DNA of 14,726 nucleotides from DATAFF01 sp036265615. Its GTDB lineage: Bacteria > Pseudomonadota > Alphaproteobacteria > Rhizobiales > Aestuariivirgaceae. Shown here piece after piece: positions 14,624 through 14,726 of this stretch (position 1 is its first letter; every line of letters starts with the position of its first letter). A model generated the notes under the pieces. The model saw nothing but the letters and a program-made list of their open reading frames with translations. It made no database searches and was not told where the DNA came from. A program made the position numbers and the translations under genes. The DNA is taken from assembly GCA_036265615.1 (NCBI GenBank), contig DATAOT010000126.1:1-14726 (forward strand). Direction: 5' to 3'.

Positions 14624-14726
14624 ATGAGCGACCGGGAGATGATGAAGAGATTGGCCTTCAGGCTGCAGGTTGGACCCTCCACGCCGAATGAGCAAATCCA
14701 CAATCTCGGGAAGGAAGTCTTCAAGG
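14624..14726 (+). CDS. Start of an unidentified gene, truncated by window end
   Basis: An open frame starting MSDREMMKRLAFRLQ continues for 34 codons to the edge of the window without a stop. An in-frame TGA at 14609 sets the upstream limit; TTG at 14621 is the only other start. Of 34 codons, 27 end in G or C, as expected for a real gene in this genome, whereas the best competing minus-strand frame (17 of 35) does not show this. I do not recognise the family, and the ribosome site is weak. It lies in the low-GC stretch beyond the tRNA, so it may belong to an integrated element. It could also be a chance frame. Confidence 0.4.
   Translation, partial: MSDREMMKRLAFRLQVGPSTPNEQIHNLGKEVFK

Noticed and set aside
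14442..14724. Overlapping short open frames on both strands after the tRNA (60 and 73 codons)
   Set aside because: Neither has family motifs, a ribosome site or GC-biased third positions as good as the partial plus-strand frame at 14624; I could not support them as genes.

Overview
This is about 14.7 kb of high-GC chromosomal DNA from an alphaproteobacterium, most likely Hyphomicrobiales (Rhizobiales). The evidence is gene order: htpX-rsmB-heparinase-like on one strand, divergent from a DUF1674 (SdhAF4-type) gene, and a yggT-folD pair. A tRNA-Ala(CGC) and a palindrome whose arms read ATGGCCGGG/CCCGGCCAT also fit this group. I cannot name a genus.

Layout, left to right. (1) 1-1647, minus strand: a DadA/DAO-type FAD oxidoreductase cut by the window edge, and upstream of it a complete XerC tyrosine recombinase. 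(2) 1793-5194, plus strand: a two-gene unit of a GcvT-fused sarcosine/dimethylglycine dehydrogenase-like flavoprotein and an EamA/DMT transporter, divergent from xerC. (3) 5234-9378, minus strand: htpX (membrane protease), rsmB (16S rRNA m5C967 methyltransferase) and a heparinase II/III-like protein, an operon-like run read leftwards. (4) 9478-12785, plus strand: a small SdhAF4-family protein, argG, and typA/bipA, the last two overlapping by an ATGA. (5) 12786-12968: a dense composite repeat filling the whole gap between the convergent stop codons of typA and folD. (6) 12967-14156, minus strand: yggT then folD. (7) 14274-14349: tRNA-Ala(CGC) with a good promoter in front. (8) 14350-14726: a GC-poorer stretch (about 55%, against about 70% in a sampled line of core coding DNA) with a tandem 12-13 bp repeat and the start of an unidentified gene. 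It looks like the edge of an integrated element.

Functionally most of the window is housekeeping: chromosome dimer resolution, membrane quality control, rRNA modification, arginine synthesis, a ribosome-associated GTPase and one-carbon folate metabolism. The accessory catabolic part is the pair of FAD amine oxidase-type genes. The larger one would feed C1 units from N-methylated amines into the tetrahydrofolate pool on which FolD also acts, although folD is 9 kb away and not co-transcribed. The signals most worth a second look are the composite repeat between typA and folD and the tRNA-adjacent boundary at the right end. I found no CRISPR array, no intact transposase and no recognisable defence system.
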